64,000 nt of DNA from Bacteroidaceae bacterium. GTDB taxonomy: Bacteria > Bacteroidota > Bacteroidia > Bacteroidales > Bacteroidaceae. The stretch lies in contig JAFRNY010000063.1 of assembly GCA_017429945.1 (NCBI GenBank), positions 41,358 to 105,357 on the forward strand, written 5' to 3'. Below are positions 16,818 to 27,400 of the stretch, piece by piece. The translations under genes were made by a program, and so were the position numbers. The notes beneath the pieces were generated by a model that searched no databases, was not told where the DNA came from, and worked only from the letters and a program-made list of their open reading frames with translations. Within the stretch, counting starts at the first letter, position 1. Each line of letters opens with the position of its first letter.

Positions 16818-19256
16818 ATGTCAGACACATTCGAACAAGAGAAATTCGACAATGAATCGTCGGGCATCGACTTCCGACAGATTTGGTCTATTTTCCTGCT
16901 GAACTGGTACTGGTTCATTATTTCGGCCCTCGTATGCTTTGGACTGGCCATGCTCTACCTCCGCTACCAGCCCAATGTCTATCGCGTGGCAACGAAAGTG
17001 CTCATAAAGGAAGAGGAGAACAAGCGCTACTCGTCAAACGACCTGATGCAGAGCCAGATGGGCTTCATCACCAATTCCTCGGGCTTTGACAACGAGATTG
17101 AGATTCTCAGCTCCGCAGCCGTGGCAACGCGGGCCGTGAAGTCGCTGAAGCTCTATGTGCGCTACACTATGGAAGGGCGCGTGCGCGATGCCGACCTCTA
17201 TCGCAATTCGCCCATCGTGGTTGATATAGAGGAATCGCACCTCGACGAGCTCAAGCAGCCGTTGCCCATCGCCATCACGAAGAAGGGCAAGGGCATTTAC
17301 GTGGAGATAAGCCAGCCTTCGAAGGGCGACGCGCCTGAGGTGCTGGCTGTTGACCTCAAGACTCTGCCCTCGAGCGTAAATGCCAATGTGGGCAAGATAC
17401 TCTTCTCGCAGAACCCGGGCTTCGAACTTGGCGACCGCAAGCTCACGGCCGTCATCTACCCGCCTATAGCTATAGGCCGTCGCTACAGCCGCTCGCTGCG
17501 CGCAGAGCCTACGACCAAGTTCACGTCGGTGGCCCGTCTGTCGCTGCTCGACACACACCCGGAGCGCGCCATGGACTATCTGGCCGAGCTCGTCGAGGCC
17601 TACAACGAGGATGCCAACGAGGACAAGAACCTGCTGGCCGAGAAGACAGAGGACTTCATCAACGACCGAATCAACAGCATCCGCACCGACCTCGATGCCA
17701 CCGAGAGCCAGATTGAGCAGTACAAGCGTGGCAACTCGCTCGTCAACCTGCCTACAGACGCTACCACGGCCCTGACGCAATCGACTGAGTTCCAGAAGAA
17801 GCAGGTGGAGATACAGACGCAGATGAGCCTCGTGAAGTCGCTGCTCGACTACGTTGAGAATCCCACCAACAGCCTCACGCTCATCCCGGCAAACATAGGC
17901 GTGAGCAACCCCGCCACCAACTCCATGATTGCCGAGTACAACAATGGCGTCATCAAGCGCAACCGCCTTATCCGCGGCTCCTCGGAGAATAACCCGCAGG
18001 TGCTGCAGGTGACCGATGAGGTCATGAGCATGTGGTCGGCCGTGCAGCAGCAGTTGCGCGGCATCTACAGCGACCTGCAGATCCAGCGCAATAGCGCCGA
18101 GTCGCAGTACAACCGCTTCTCGGGACGCGTCAGCAGCACACCGACACAGGAGCGAGCCATGAACAATATGGGTCGTCAGCAAGAGCTCAAGGCCAGCCTC
18201 TACCTCATGCTCCTCGAGAAGCGTGAGCAGAACGCTATCTCCATGAAGTCAATAGCCACCAAGGCCCGCGTCATCGATATGCCGTTGCTCGAGGGCAAGG
18301 TCAGCCCCAAGTCGCGCCTCATACTGCTGGCTTCGCTCATCATCGGCTTCCTGCTGCCGTTCCTCTACTACTATCTCAAGGACCTCCTGCGCTTCCACAT
18401 TGAGGGGCGCGACGATCTGGAGAAAGCCTCGAAGCTCTCGATTCTTGCCGACATACCCCTGACGTCGAAGCTCTCCGACGGCGAGCGTGCCATCGTGGTC
18501 AAGGAGAATACCAACGATATGATGGAAGAAGCCTTCCGCGGTCTGCGCACCAATCTGCGCTTTGTGCTCGAGGGCAACGAGAAGGTCATCCTCACTACGT
18601 CGTCGGTGCCAGGCGAGGGCAAGACTTTCGTGGCCACGAACCTGGCAATGTCCCTCGCGCTGCTCGACAAGCACGTGCTGGTGGTCGGCCTCGATATCCG
18701 CAAGCCACGCCTCGTGAAGCTCTTCAACCTGCCGCAGCGCGAACAGGGCATCACAAACTATCTCTCGGCCGAGACGGCCGATTTCGACCTGCTCGAGAAG
18801 CAAATCGTGCACGGCGTCATCAATAAGAACCTCGACGTGCTGCCCGCAGGCATCATTCCGCCTAATCCTGGTGAACTTATCACGCGCGAGATGCTCGACA
18901 AAGCCTTTGAGCACCTGCGCACGATCTACGATTATATCATTCTCGACACGCCGCCTGTGGGTCTCGTAAGCGATACGCTCGAGCTCGGCCGTCTGGCCGA
19001 CGTCAGCTTCTTCGTCGTACGCCCGGAGGTCACAACCAAGAACGATGTCGACAATATCAACCGCATTGCCGAAACGAAGAAACTGCCGAAGGTCAACCTC
19101 GTGCTCAACGGCATCGACCTTAAGAAAAAGAAGTATGGCTTCTACTACGGCTACGGCAAGTACAGCTACAGCCGCTACGGCACCTACTACGGTCGCTACG
19201 GCCACTATGGCTCCTACGGCCACTATGGCGACCGCACTCAGCACATCGAAAAGTAG
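16818..19256 (+). CDS. Wzc-type polysaccharide co-polymerase / bacterial tyrosine kinase
   Basis: The 812-residue protein fuses a Wzz domain to a BY-kinase. A membrane helix lies at about 28-50, a periplasmic Wzz/GNVR region with coiled coils follows, and a second helix sits near 495-515. The cytosolic kinase has Walker A SSVPGEGKT (Lys602), Walker A' VVGLDIRKP, and Walker B YIILDTPPVG. The C-terminal tail (about 773-812) holds 13 tyrosines within some 40 residues, the autophosphorylation cluster, with Gly, Ser and His between. Such proteins control polymerisation and export of capsule or EPS through cycles of tail phosphorylation. A Wza-type lipoprotein gene lies convergent just downstream. 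Confidence 0.95.
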   Translation: MSDTFEQEKFDNESSGIDFRQIWSIFLLNWYWFIISALVCFGLAMLYLRYQPNVYRVATKVLIKEEENKRYSSNDLMQSQMGFITNSSGFDNEIEILSSAAVATRAVKSLKLYVRYTMEGRVRDADLYRNSPIVVDIEESHLDELKQPLPIAITKKGKGIYVEISQPSKGDAPEVLAVDLKTLPSSVNANVGKILFSQNPGFELGDRKLTAVIYPPIAIGRRYSRSLRAEPTTKFTSVARLSLLDTHPERAMDYLAELVEAYNEDANEDKNLLAEKTEDFINDRINSIRTDLDATESQIEQYKRGNSLVNLPTDATTALTQSTEFQKKQVEIQTQMSLVKSLLDYVENPTNSLTLIPANIGVSNPATNSMIAEYNNGVIKRNRLIRGSSENNPQVLQVTDEVMSMWSAVQQQLRGIYSDLQIQRNSAESQYNRFSGRVSSTPTQERAMNNMGRQQELKASLYLMLLEKREQNAISMKSIATKARVIDMPLLEGKVSPKSRLILLASLIIGFLLPFLYYYLKDLLRFHIEGRDDLEKASKLSILADIPLTSKLSDGERAIVVKENTNDMMEEAFRGLRTNLRFVLEGNEKVILTTSSVPGEGKTFVATNLAMSLALLDKHVLVVGLDIRKPRLVKLFNLPQREQGITNYLSAETADFDLLEKQIVHGVINKNLDVLPAGIIPPNPGELITREMLDKAFEHLRTIYDYIILDTPPVGLVSDTLELGRLADVSFFVVRPEVTTKNDVDNINRIAETKKLPKVNLVLNGIDLKKKKYGFYYGYGKYSYSRYGTYYGRYGHYGSYGHYGDRTQHIEK

Positions 19257-19285
19257 ACCTCGATAATTCGCCCAAGGGTTTGGCG

Positions 19286-19304
19286 GTAAAACAAGTTGTT
19301 TTAC
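19286..19304. repeat. 19-bp palindrome GTAAAACAAGTTGTTTTAC, copy 1
   Basis: Nine-base arms around a central G. Identical copy at 35728-35746 and a centre-C copy at 52838-52856; each lies in an intergenic region beside a GGTCGTAT- or ACCGGT-type unit. Confidence 0.7.
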
Positions 19305-19310
19305 TCTCAC

Positions 19311-19394
19311 ACGGCCGGTCGTATCGCCCGATACGACCGGTCAACTTTTACGACACGACCGATCGCATCAGACGATGCGACCGGTCGTGTTTTC
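19311..19394. terminator. Two ACCGGT-core hairpins between convergent export genes
   Basis: The first hairpin pairs GGCCGGTCGTATCG (19313-19326) with CGATACGACCGGTC (19329-19342). The second pairs ACACGACCGATCGCATC (19353-19369) with GATGCGACCGGTCGTGT (19374-19390). Each stem has one mismatch. TTTTC follows the second, so it could terminate the kinase transcript; the units belong to the dispersed ACCGGT family. Confidence 0.65.
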
Positions 19395-19415
19395 TGTTTA
19401 TTATAAGTTATCTGC

Positions 19416-20243
19416 TTATTTCGTCAGATTGACGATGGAGATGACGAGGGCGGTGACGGAAGCCAGGGCGCTGATGACGCTGCCGCCTACGCCGAGGAAC
19501 GTCGAGAAGGCCGAGCTCTTGACGTTCTGGCTCTTGTTGGGCTGCACGTAGATGAGGTCGTTCTGCTGCACGTAGAAAGCGGGGCTTTCGAAGATGTTGG
19601 CCTGGGTGAGGTCGAGGTCATACTTCTGGCGGATGCCGTTGTCCTCGCGGTAGAGGCTCACTTTCTCGCGCAGGCCCTGGTCGCTGAGGTCGCCGCACTG
19701 CGAGAGCACGTCAAGAATGGTGTTGCGCTCCGAGGTGAGGCTGACGACGTGCGGGCTCTTCACGGCACCGAGCACAGCCACGCGGGCGTTCAGCAGGCGC
19801 ACGGTGACGTCGGGGTTCTTGATGATGTTCTTCTGCGTGATGGTCTGTTCGATGGCCTTGGCAGCCTGGTCGCAGGTCATACCGCCCACTTGCACCAGAC
19901 CCAGCACGGGCAGGCGCACGGCGCCGGTGTTGTCGATGGTGTAGCCATAGACAGAGCCCATGGAACCTGTGGAGCCATAGCTGAGGTTGCCGCCGTTGCG
20001 CGAACCGGCACCGAGGGTCACGTCGAGGTTAAACACTTCGAGCAGCTCAGGGTTGTCGCACGTCACCTTGATGAGGATCTGATCGGCGGGCTTCAGGTGC
20101 ATCTCATACTTCTGAAGGATGGCTTGGGCCTGCTCGAACATCTGGTCGGAGCCCTGGAAGTACTGGATCTTCTTTGTGCTTACGCATGAGCTCAGGCAGA
20201 GAGCAGCGAGGGCAATGAAGCCTAAAACTAATTGCTTTTTCAT
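19416..20243 (-). CDS. Wza-type polysaccharide export lipoprotein
   Basis: The 275-residue protein has a lipoprotein signal with lipobox LSSC (Cys20), then a Poly_export domain (KYEMHLKPADQILIKV), one or two SLBB units (LPVLGLVQVGGMTCDQAAKA; ARVAVLGAVKSPHVVSL) and a C-terminal hydrophobic segment near 250-270. It is shorter than E. coli Wza, as usual in Bacteroidetes. It forms the outer-membrane/periplasmic export portal for polysaccharide. Its gene faces the kinase gene, and the two proteins are the natural partners of one export system, distinct from the SLBB/Wzz pair at the left end. A TACCTTTG promoter box lies about 45 bases upstream. Confidence 0.93.
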   Translation of the reverse strand: MKKQLVLGFIALAALCLSSCVSTKKIQYFQGSDQMFEQAQAILQKYEMHLKPADQILIKVTCDNPELLEVFNLDVTLGAGSRNGGNLSYGSTGSMGSVYGYTIDNTGAVRLPVLGLVQVGGMTCDQAAKAIEQTITQKNIIKNPDVTVRLLNARVAVLGAVKSPHVVSLTSERNTILDVLSQCGDLSDQGLREKVSLYREDNGIRQKYDLDLTQANIFESPAFYVQQNDLIYVQPNKSQNVKSSAFSTFLGVGGSVISALASVTALVISIVNLTK

Positions 20244-20287
20244 TGTAGTTTGATTATTTTTAATTTAGTTTATTCTCTTTTGCGCCG

Positions 20288-20295
20288 CAAAGGTA
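20288..20295 (-). promoter_or_regulatory. Promoter -7 box for the Wza-type gene
   Basis: Minus strand TACCTTTG followed by CGGCGC, 45 bases before the start. Confidence 0.6.
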
Positions 20296-20409
20296 GTCAT
20301 AAAAGTGAAAAGTGAGAAATGAAAAGTGAAAAATGTTATAGCGAGGAAAGAGGAATGTAATATTCAAGGATGCGAAGATAAAAAAGGGCGAGGCGATGGG
20401 GCATAAAAG

Positions 20410-20439
20410 AAGCGCTGCGACCCGCGGGCCGCAGCGCTT
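20410..20439 (-). terminator. Terminator of the first giant secreted protein gene
   Basis: AAGCGCTGCG pairs with CGCAGCGCTT around a 10-base GC loop; minus strand continues CTTTTATG. Confidence 0.8.
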
Positions 20440-20489
20440 GGATTATTGCTTGTCGGTTGCGATAGTATCGCAACAAACGGGAACACTGA

Positions 20490-23400
20490 TTACTTCACGA
20501 GAACCTTCTGCACGGTGCCATCGGCCTTGCGGACGATGTTGATGCCGCGGCGCAGAGTGCTGGTCTGACGGCCGTCGAGAGTGAAGATAGCCTTCGGAGC
20601 AGCGGTGGTCTCTGTAGCAACAGCCTCGACTGCATCGGGTACCTGATCTGCGTAGTAGATGAGCTTGAAGTTGTCGAATGCTGTCCAGTTGCAGTTTGCA
20701 CCTTCGGCCATGACACCGATGACAGTCTCGCTGACGCCATCAGAGTGGAAGCCAAGAGTCCAGTGCTGCGAAACACCATTCTCGCCACCGATACCGATGC
20801 TCTGCTTAGCAGTGTTTTCACCGGTCTTGGCGAAGAGGTCTACGCCATGAACGCCATCAGCAGGTGCGCCACCAGCCTGTGACTGGTTGACAGCATAGCC
20901 GTCCATCTCGAGCTGATACCAGCCTTCGGGCAGGATGCCAATGTTCTGGCTGATTGATCCGTCAGGAAGGAAGTTGGTGTTGTTCCAGGATTCAGCGAAG
21001 TTACTGATGACAACATTGCCGTCAGCATCGCTGTAGGTAGCGTTGTTCTGGAAGCCGTGGTTGCCTTGATTGAAGGTGTCGGTCCAGTTGTTGATGTTAC
21101 CGGTCTCGAAGTCAGGATTGAGGATGATGCCCTTGAGCTCGCTACCAACCTCGGCGCCAGCTACGATAGCTGCAATCCAGCCCTTCTTCAGGTCTACAAT
21201 GCCCTGAGCGATCTCGTCGTTGTCGGCGAATGACTCGTATTCAGCGGTCTTGGCGCCGAGAGTCTCGAGCAGAGTTTCGAAAGCGGGATCGGAGAGACCC
21301 AGTTCTTGGTACTTAGCAGCGTAGTCATCAACGAGAGGAGTAATCTCCGTGAAGAGAGCCTGGCCAGCCTTGATGTAGTCGATAGCATCCTTGAGTTCGC
21401 TGATGAGAGCGAGAGCTTCCTCAGAGGAGGTGATGTCGTCGGCAGCTTCAACCTTAGCCTGGAGGTCAGCAACGAGTTCGTTAGCCTTTTCGGTCAGTTG
21501 ACCATTCTCTGTCAGAGCTGTCATCTCGTCGCCCTTATCAGCGATTTCTTCGAGCAGTGAGAAGAGAGCATCGGAGCCCAGATACTTCAGAGTGAAGTTA
21601 TCCCAGAGGATCCAGAGGTTGGTAGCGGAGCAGCGTACACCAATGGTGAGGTCGCCACCTGCGTGAGCGATGTTCACAGTGTTGAGATAGAAGGGTTCGC
21701 CAGTTGCGGGGTTGACGGTTTCGAAGTATTTGCCGGCACCCTCCATGGAGTTAGGCATGTAACCACCGAGGACGGGGTTCTGTGAGTCGTAAGGCCATGC
21801 TGTGCTGCCATTGCCATCACCATGGAGCTGTTCCTCGCTCGACTGAGCGGTAATCTCCATGAACTTCTTCTCGGAAACACCAGCGTAGAGAACCATGTCG
21901 TTCTCGCCGCCGTCGATGCGAACGAAGCCCTGGACACCAATCTGGTAGGAACCTGCGGGCAGGTTCTTGATGGTCTGCTGAATGTTAACGGCCTTGTGAT
22001 AGGTCTCGATGTTGTGGAAGGAGCCGCTGAGCTCGGTGATGTTACCGCTTACGACAGTCCAACCGGGAATGCTGTTCTCGTCGCCGTCGAAGGTGGTTGC
22101 GCCAGTGTTACCATACTGACCTTTGTTGAAGTCGGCGTTCTGGATGAGGATGGTGAGGTCGTCGCCCGGCTGAATCTTGGTGGGATCGTTGAGGAATGCA
22201 GCTACGAGCTCGTCAACCTTACCCTGAGCAGCAGCGAGGTCGTCCTCGGTGAGAGTACCGGCGTTGAAGGCCTCGGTGAACTCACCCTCGGCCCAGTCAT
22301 AGATGTTGTCCTGCAGCTCAGGCCACTGGCCATCAAGGTTCTGTGCCGTAAGCATAGCTTGATTGTAGACTTCCTGGAACTGCTTGTAGAGGTTGTTGGA
22401 GTTGTTGGCAGCCTCGGTAGCAGCGCCGAGGGCTGTGACGGCAGCCTTCATCTCGTCGCCCGTGCCGCTGAGGGCAGCCTTAGCGTCTTCGATTGCCTGA
22501 TTGAAGGCAGCAGCGACTTCAGCGTTGACATTGAATACGGAATTATCCTCGATGTCGTTGCCGACCATGTTGCTTACCATTTCCTCAGCCTTAGCGATGG
22601 CCTCTTCCAGGCCCTTCTTGTTCGGGTCTTCCTTCATGGGACCGATAGCGAAGAGACGGAAGTTGTCGGCCGAAATCCAGTTACAGTTGGTGTTCTCGAC
22701 GAGCAGACCAACGAGGAGCTTATCGGCATTGAAGTCGAAGTCGAAGGTGTAGTGCTGAGGAGCGTATTCAGCTGTCTGAACAGGACCACCAGGAATGTTG
22801 TAGGAACCTGTGCCAACAAAGAGACTGACACCTGTGAGGTCTTCGATAGCAATAGCGCCGCTCTGTTGGCAAGCTGTTGCATCCATTTCGAGACGATAGC
22901 GACCTGCGGGCAGTCCGGTTACCCACTGACCGGCATAACCGTTACCGAGTGTAGAGGGCTGAGGAATCCAAGCTTCGAGGAAGTTTGTTATAGCCAGACC
23001 GGTCTCAGAGTTAGTATCGGTACGGTTCTGCTGACCTACGTTCTGACCTTTGATGGTGATTTCCCATCCCGGAGGTGTCTTACCATTTTCGCAAGAAGTG
23101 GAGAAGTCGGGGTTCGTCATCACGTAGCTGGTGACTTCGAAGGGCTCGTCCTCGCTGGAGTTCTTGCAGCCATACTCTACAGCCAGGGGCTTGATAGCCT
23201 CCTGCAGGGCGGTGTTGGCAGCGTTGAGCTCCTCAACGGTAGCGTCGGGGTTGTTGTAGACAGCGCCAGCCTCGGCAGTATCTGCGCCATACTTGTCGGC
23301 ATCGAGCAGAGTGTTGTAGAGGGCATTCTTGGCATTGTAGACGTTCATGGCTGTCTTGTAAGCATCGAATGCTTCAGCGTAAGCAGCAACGGCATCGCTT

Positions 23401-24077
23401 GCGATGTAAGTGCGGATAGACTCAACATCGTCGGTCGACACGAACTTCCACTTTGCAGCAGCATCGGCGTTGTTCTGCAGGTCGGTCCAAGTGTAGACCG
23501 TCTTAGCAGAAGCGAGGTTGGGGAGGTGAACACCATAAACGATGGTGTTGCCTTCCTGACCGTCGAGAGGCAGGAACTCGTAAGCATCGCCTGCCTGCTC
23601 AATTTTCCAGAAACCGTTCTTGTCGGTATCGCGGCGGCTTTGACCACCGTCAATCCAAGCAGCATTGCCTTCGTGGCAGAGGTACTGGTCGTTGGCAGAC
23701 TTGTTGGTGTTGAGGTTCATGATCTGCCATGTGCCCTCCAATGTCTCGTCCTCGAGCAGATCAGTTGCGAGGTCGGTCTTGTGGAGCAGGAAGGGAATGA
23801 TTGTGTTCTTGTTGGCACCACATGACCACTGTGCATCGTCAAGGGCGAGAACAGCCTCGGTGGTAGCGACAGCGCGTGTGCCCCAGTCAAGACCGGCACC
23901 AAGGAACTGACCTGTTCCAACGTTGTAGATGTAGTAGGTGCCTTCGCTTTCGGGTGTTACCCACGTTCCCTCATACTGGGGGAAGGTAGGCGTGGTCGGC
24001 TTTGTGGGCGCATCCCATGCCATGGCACTCATACTCATCAGTGCGCCTGCGAGCGCAAAGAGTAACTTGTGTTTCAT
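20490..24077 (-). CDS. Large modular secreted protein with T9SS-type C-terminal tail (paralog A)
   Basis: This 1195-residue protein has a signal peptide (1-20, ending AMA-W). Next is a ricin/jelly-roll-like N-terminal domain with YYIYNVGTGQFLGAG (about 45-215). Three beta-sandwich modules follow, each starting N-P/A-D-F and ending W-x3-DNFxL or similar (about 318-478, 642-834 and 1003-1152). Helical, Ala/Glu-rich FIVAR-like linkers separate them. The C-terminal 33 residues (FTLDGRQTS...RGINIVRKADG...KVLVK) match the short sorting tail of Prevotella-type T9SS cargo. The modules resemble carbohydrate-binding domains, so adhesion to glycans at the cell surface is plausible. No catalytic domain is visible. 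Its neighbour is a paralog. Confidence 0.8.
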   Translation of the reverse strand: MKHKLLFALAGALMSMSAMAWDAPTKPTTPTFPQYEGTWVTPESEGTYYIYNVGTGQFLGAGLDWGTRAVATTEAVLALDDAQWSCGANKNTIIPFLLHKTDLATDLLEDETLEGTWQIMNLNTNKSANDQYLCHEGNAAWIDGGQSRRDTDKNGFWKIEQAGDAYEFLPLDGQEGNTIVYGVHLPNLASAKTVYTWTDLQNNADAAAKWKFVSTDDVESIRTYIASDAVAAYAEAFDAYKTAMNVYNAKNALYNTLLDADKYGADTAEAGAVYNNPDATVEELNAANTALQEAIKPLAVEYGCKNSSEDEPFEVTSYVMTNPDFSTSCENGKTPPGWEITIKGQNVGQQNRTDTNSETGLAITNFLEAWIPQPSTLGNGYAGQWVTGLPAGRYRLEMDATACQQSGAIAIEDLTGVSLFVGTGSYNIPGGPVQTAEYAPQHYTFDFDFNADKLLVGLLVENTNCNWISADNFRLFAIGPMKEDPNKKGLEEAIAKAEEMVSNMVGNDIEDNSVFNVNAEVAAAFNQAIEDAKAALSGTGDEMKAAVTALGAATEAANNSNNLYKQFQEVYNQAMLTAQNLDGQWPELQDNIYDWAEGEFTEAFNAGTLTEDDLAAAQGKVDELVAAFLNDPTKIQPGDDLTILIQNADFNKGQYGNTGATTFDGDENSIPGWTVVSGNITELSGSFHNIETYHKAVNIQQTIKNLPAGSYQIGVQGFVRIDGGENDMVLYAGVSEKKFMEITAQSSEEQLHGDGNGSTAWPYDSQNPVLGGYMPNSMEGAGKYFETVNPATGEPFYLNTVNIAHAGGDLTIGVRCSATNLWILWDNFTLKYLGSDALFSLLEEIADKGDEMTALTENGQLTEKANELVADLQAKVEAADDITSSEEALALISELKDAIDYIKAGQALFTEITPLVDDYAAKYQELGLSDPAFETLLETLGAKTAEYESFADNDEIAQGIVDLKKGWIAAIVAGAEVGSELKGIILNPDFETGNINNWTDTFNQGNHGFQNNATYSDADGNVVISNFAESWNNTNFLPDGSISQNIGILPEGWYQLEMDGYAVNQSQAGGAPADGVHGVDLFAKTGENTAKQSIGIGGENGVSQHWTLGFHSDGVSETVIGVMAEGANCNWTAFDNFKLIYYADQVPDAVEAVATETTAAPKAIFTLDGRQTSTLRRGINIVRKADGTVQKVLVK

Positions 24078-24169
24078 AAAGCAGTTAATTAATTAGTTAG
24101 TAAATAAAAGATGTGTTGATTTCTTCCTTTTTGGTCGCATAAAAGGGCTCTATTACACCCTTTGCGTGG

Positions 24170-24177
24170 CAAAATTA
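24170..24177 (-). promoter_or_regulatory. Promoter -7 box for paralog A
   Basis: Minus strand TAATTTTG followed by CCACGC, about 93 bases before the start codon, giving a long leader. Confidence 0.5.
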
Positions 24178-24298
24178 CACTTAATATTGATTCCTTAGTG
24201 CTTTGAAACGTTAAAAGTGCGATGCTTTAATAATTCTTAACAATTCAAGCCCTCGCGCGCGTACATATTTATATTATGCGGTTACTCTCAAGAAAACA

Positions 24299-24328
24299 GC
24301 AAGCCCCGGCTGTGGGGCCGGGGCTTGC
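24299..24328 (-). terminator. Terminator of paralog B
   Basis: GCAAGCCCCGG pairs perfectly with CCGGGGCTTGC around an 8-base loop, about 90 bases past the stop. Confidence 0.75.
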
Positions 24329-24419
24329 TTGTTATCGGACATGAGGTAACGTTTGGTAGGTTTGAGCGTTTTGCCTCGCTGTCGTGTAAGCTGCGACTTT
24401 GTCGCGGCAGTATTATCTG

Positions 24420-27400
24420 TTACTTCACGAGAACCTTGACGACCTTGCCGTTGGCCTGGCGTACGATGTTGACGCCGCGGCTGAGGCGGTTGGTCTGACG
24501 GCCGTCGAGGGTGAAGATGGCAGCGGGAGAAGCATTGGTGTCGGTCTCAACAGCGTTGACGGCTGTCGGGCGCTCGGTGCCGAGGTATTCGAGGCGGAAG
24601 TTGTCGAAGGGGCACCAGTCGTTGGCCACTGCCACGGTCTTCTTCAGACCGATGCGCACTGTGCCTTCGTCATAGCCGTCGACGCCATAGCCGAAGACGA
24701 GGGTGTTGTGGTAGCGCTTCTGAGCGATGAAGGCGTTGACGGCGCTCTGGTTGTTGGGGGCGTCGAAGCCGCCGAGTTCCTCGTTGAGGTCGTAGAGCGT
24801 GCCGATGGCTGTCACGCCGTCCTTGTCTGCAAGAGCGTAGGGGATGGCACCGCTCTCGGTGTCGCTCCACTGCATGAGTTTCTCTTCAGCACGACCCTGT
24901 GCGTAGAAGTAAACATCGTTGGCAGGCGTGTTGCCGGCGATGATCTGGCCATTCTCGTCGTTGCTGGCGCCGGCGCGGTAGAGACCATCGACGCAGAGAC
25001 GGTAGTAACCGTTCTTGAGCTTGGGCAGATCCTGGTAGATATCGAAGGTGCTGGCGTTCCAGAACTCCATGACACCCTCGCGACCCTTACCGCCGTTCTT
25101 CTCGAACTCGGCAGTCCAGCCGGTAGGCATAGCGGTGGTCTCACCAACCATGTCGTCGAATGTTCCGTTGACGAGGATGGGCAGCTCAACGGCATTGTCC
25201 TCGGTGGCGTCGTCGAGCTCCTGCATGCTCAGCACGTAGTCGTACCAGGCACCGGGCAGAGCGTCGAGCCACTCCTGAATCTTCTCGTTGCTCTCGAAAT
25301 GGTCAGAGAGGATAGCTGCGTCGATCTCGTCGATGATGGTGATGACCTTCGTGTCGTTGAAGTTGCCTTCGAGGTTGTCTACCATGGCCTGGTAGGTCTC
25401 CTTTGTGCTCTGGATCTTCTGGGTGAGCTGCTGGCTGAGCTCAGAAGCGTTGATAGCGTCCTGCATGGTCTTGATGGCAGCGGCCTGTGTAGCCTCGTCG
25501 GCGCCGAGAGCAGCCTCGCCGGCAGCCTTTGCGTTCTCGATGATTTCGCTTGTGGCTACCACGCCGTAGTGGTCGAGCAGTTCGAGTTGGTCGAGCATGT
25601 TCTGGATGTCGTCGTCGAGACCTGCAACACCTTCATAGTAGAGCTCGAAGTCGTACCAGATGGTCCAGTGGTTAGCCATCAGGTCGCTTGTTCCAGCCAC
25701 GCCAACGCGCAGAGTGCCATTGTCTTCGATGACCGATGCGCTGGCACCGATATAGCACTGCTCAGCCTGTGCGGCGTACTTGCTGTCGGTGAAGATCATC
25801 GAAGCCGAGTGCTGGTTGTTGGGCATATAGTTACCGTCGGTGCAGTCGTAGGGAGCGTCGAGATCGGCGAACTCGGGGCAGGCGATTGAAGCTACGTTGA
25901 TGATGGGAGTGTTGTTGCGGCCTGCATAGAGGTAAGCGAAGCCTTGGCCGTAGCTGTTGTCGGCCTGCCATGCGGGATAGTTGCTGTCGTTGGCCTCTAC
26001 GCGGAAGAATGCGTGGGTCTTGACGGTGTACTTACCCTTGGGCAGGTTGGTGAAGTCGCGGTAGATGTTGAACGGGCGAGCATCCCAGACCTCTACTGTG
26101 CCGTAGTTGGTCTTGAAGTTGCCTGTGCCGGTCTCGTTGACCCATACGGGGGCCTCAGCCGAGGGATATCCTCCGGCGTAAGCCTGCTGGTCTGCTCCGT
26201 TGGTGTCGGGGAATGTCATGTCGGTGAAGAGCGGTGTGATGTCGAGGGGCTCGTCGAGGAGCTGGCCGCTTGCTGCAGCTTCGTCGAACATCTGCTGTAT
26301 TGTCTCCATGACCATAGCATCGTAACCATCGATAGCAGCCGTGATTTCGTCGGCGCTGATGGTCTTGTTGTCGTAGCCGGCGTTCATCTCGTCGAAGAGG
26401 TTCTCAACCTTCTCGAGGAGGGCGCCATATCCGGGCTTGTCGTACTTGTTCTGGTCGCCTTCGAGCTTGGTGATGAAGGTGGCGAGCTTGGTGTAGGCAG
26501 CTTGCGAAGCGAGCACAGCCTGGCGGGCGGAGTTGAGTGTGTTGTAGGCGCTCTTGTACTCAGCGTCCTTGCTGCTGTCAGAAGCTTCGTCTACGAGGGG
26601 CTTCGTCTGAGCGAAGGCTTCCTGGAGTGCGTCGATAAGCGTCTGCTGAGCCATGATTTCGTTGCCTTTGAGCAGAGCATCGGTGACGCCGACCTCAGTG
26701 CGGAGTGCGGTATAGGAAGGCAATACCTGGCTGGGACCAGCCATGGAGAGCTTGAAGTTGTCGGCAGCCATCCAGTTGAGGTTGGTGTCGTCGGCCATCA
26801 GACCTATCTGTACGCTCTCGGCATCGTCGAGGTCGAACTCGAATACGAAGTGAGTAGGCAGGCGGTTGCCTTCGTCGTCCTCAACGTCGCGGAGGGTCGA
26901 CTCGCTGTGAACGGTGATGGTGCCGTCGCTGTAGAAGAGGTAGATGCCGCGATATTCGTCGGGCGACACCCACTGGTCGCTGCTGGCAGCTGTCTGGTTG
27001 CGGGCGATACCGTCGCACTCGAGGATATAGTGGCCTGAGGGCAGGCCGTTGATGGTCTGATAGATCTTACCGTCGTTAAGTGTGTTGGGCGCGGGACGCC
27101 AAGCCTCGATGAACTGGTCGATGTGCACGTTCTCAGCATCGTTGTGGTAGTTGTTGTTGTTCTGGAAGCCTTGGTTCTGACCGATGCCCTCGGTAACAGT
27201 CCAGCCATCGATATTGCCCGTGTTGAAGTCGGGGTTGACGATGATGTACTTTGTCAGTTCTACGGGGTTGGCAGCAGTGGAGTTGGTCTTGGCGTAGTTG
27301 AGGATAACGCCAGAGATGTTGGCCTTGAGGGCTGCCTGTGCTTCTGTAAGCTCTTCGGCCGTAGCGTCAGCATTGTTGTAGACTGCACTGGCAGCGCTGT

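Larger units (their letters stand above)
24078..24419. other. 342-base gap between the two giant paralogs
   Basis: Contains the promoter of paralog A (24170-24177), a CGCGCGCGTACATATTTATA motif (24252-24277) and the terminator of paralog B (24299-24328). No gene seen. Confidence 0.7.

Noticed and set aside
17034-18182. A 382-codon frame antisense to the tyrosine kinase
   Set aside because: Composition is an artefact of the sense codon usage; the sense gene has clear motifs throughout.
21822-25889. Long antisense frames (667 and 496 codons) across the giant paralogs
   Set aside because: Same artefact; translations are Val/Gly/Leu-rich with no signal peptide or domain, and the opposite strand encodes modular proteins with proper ends.
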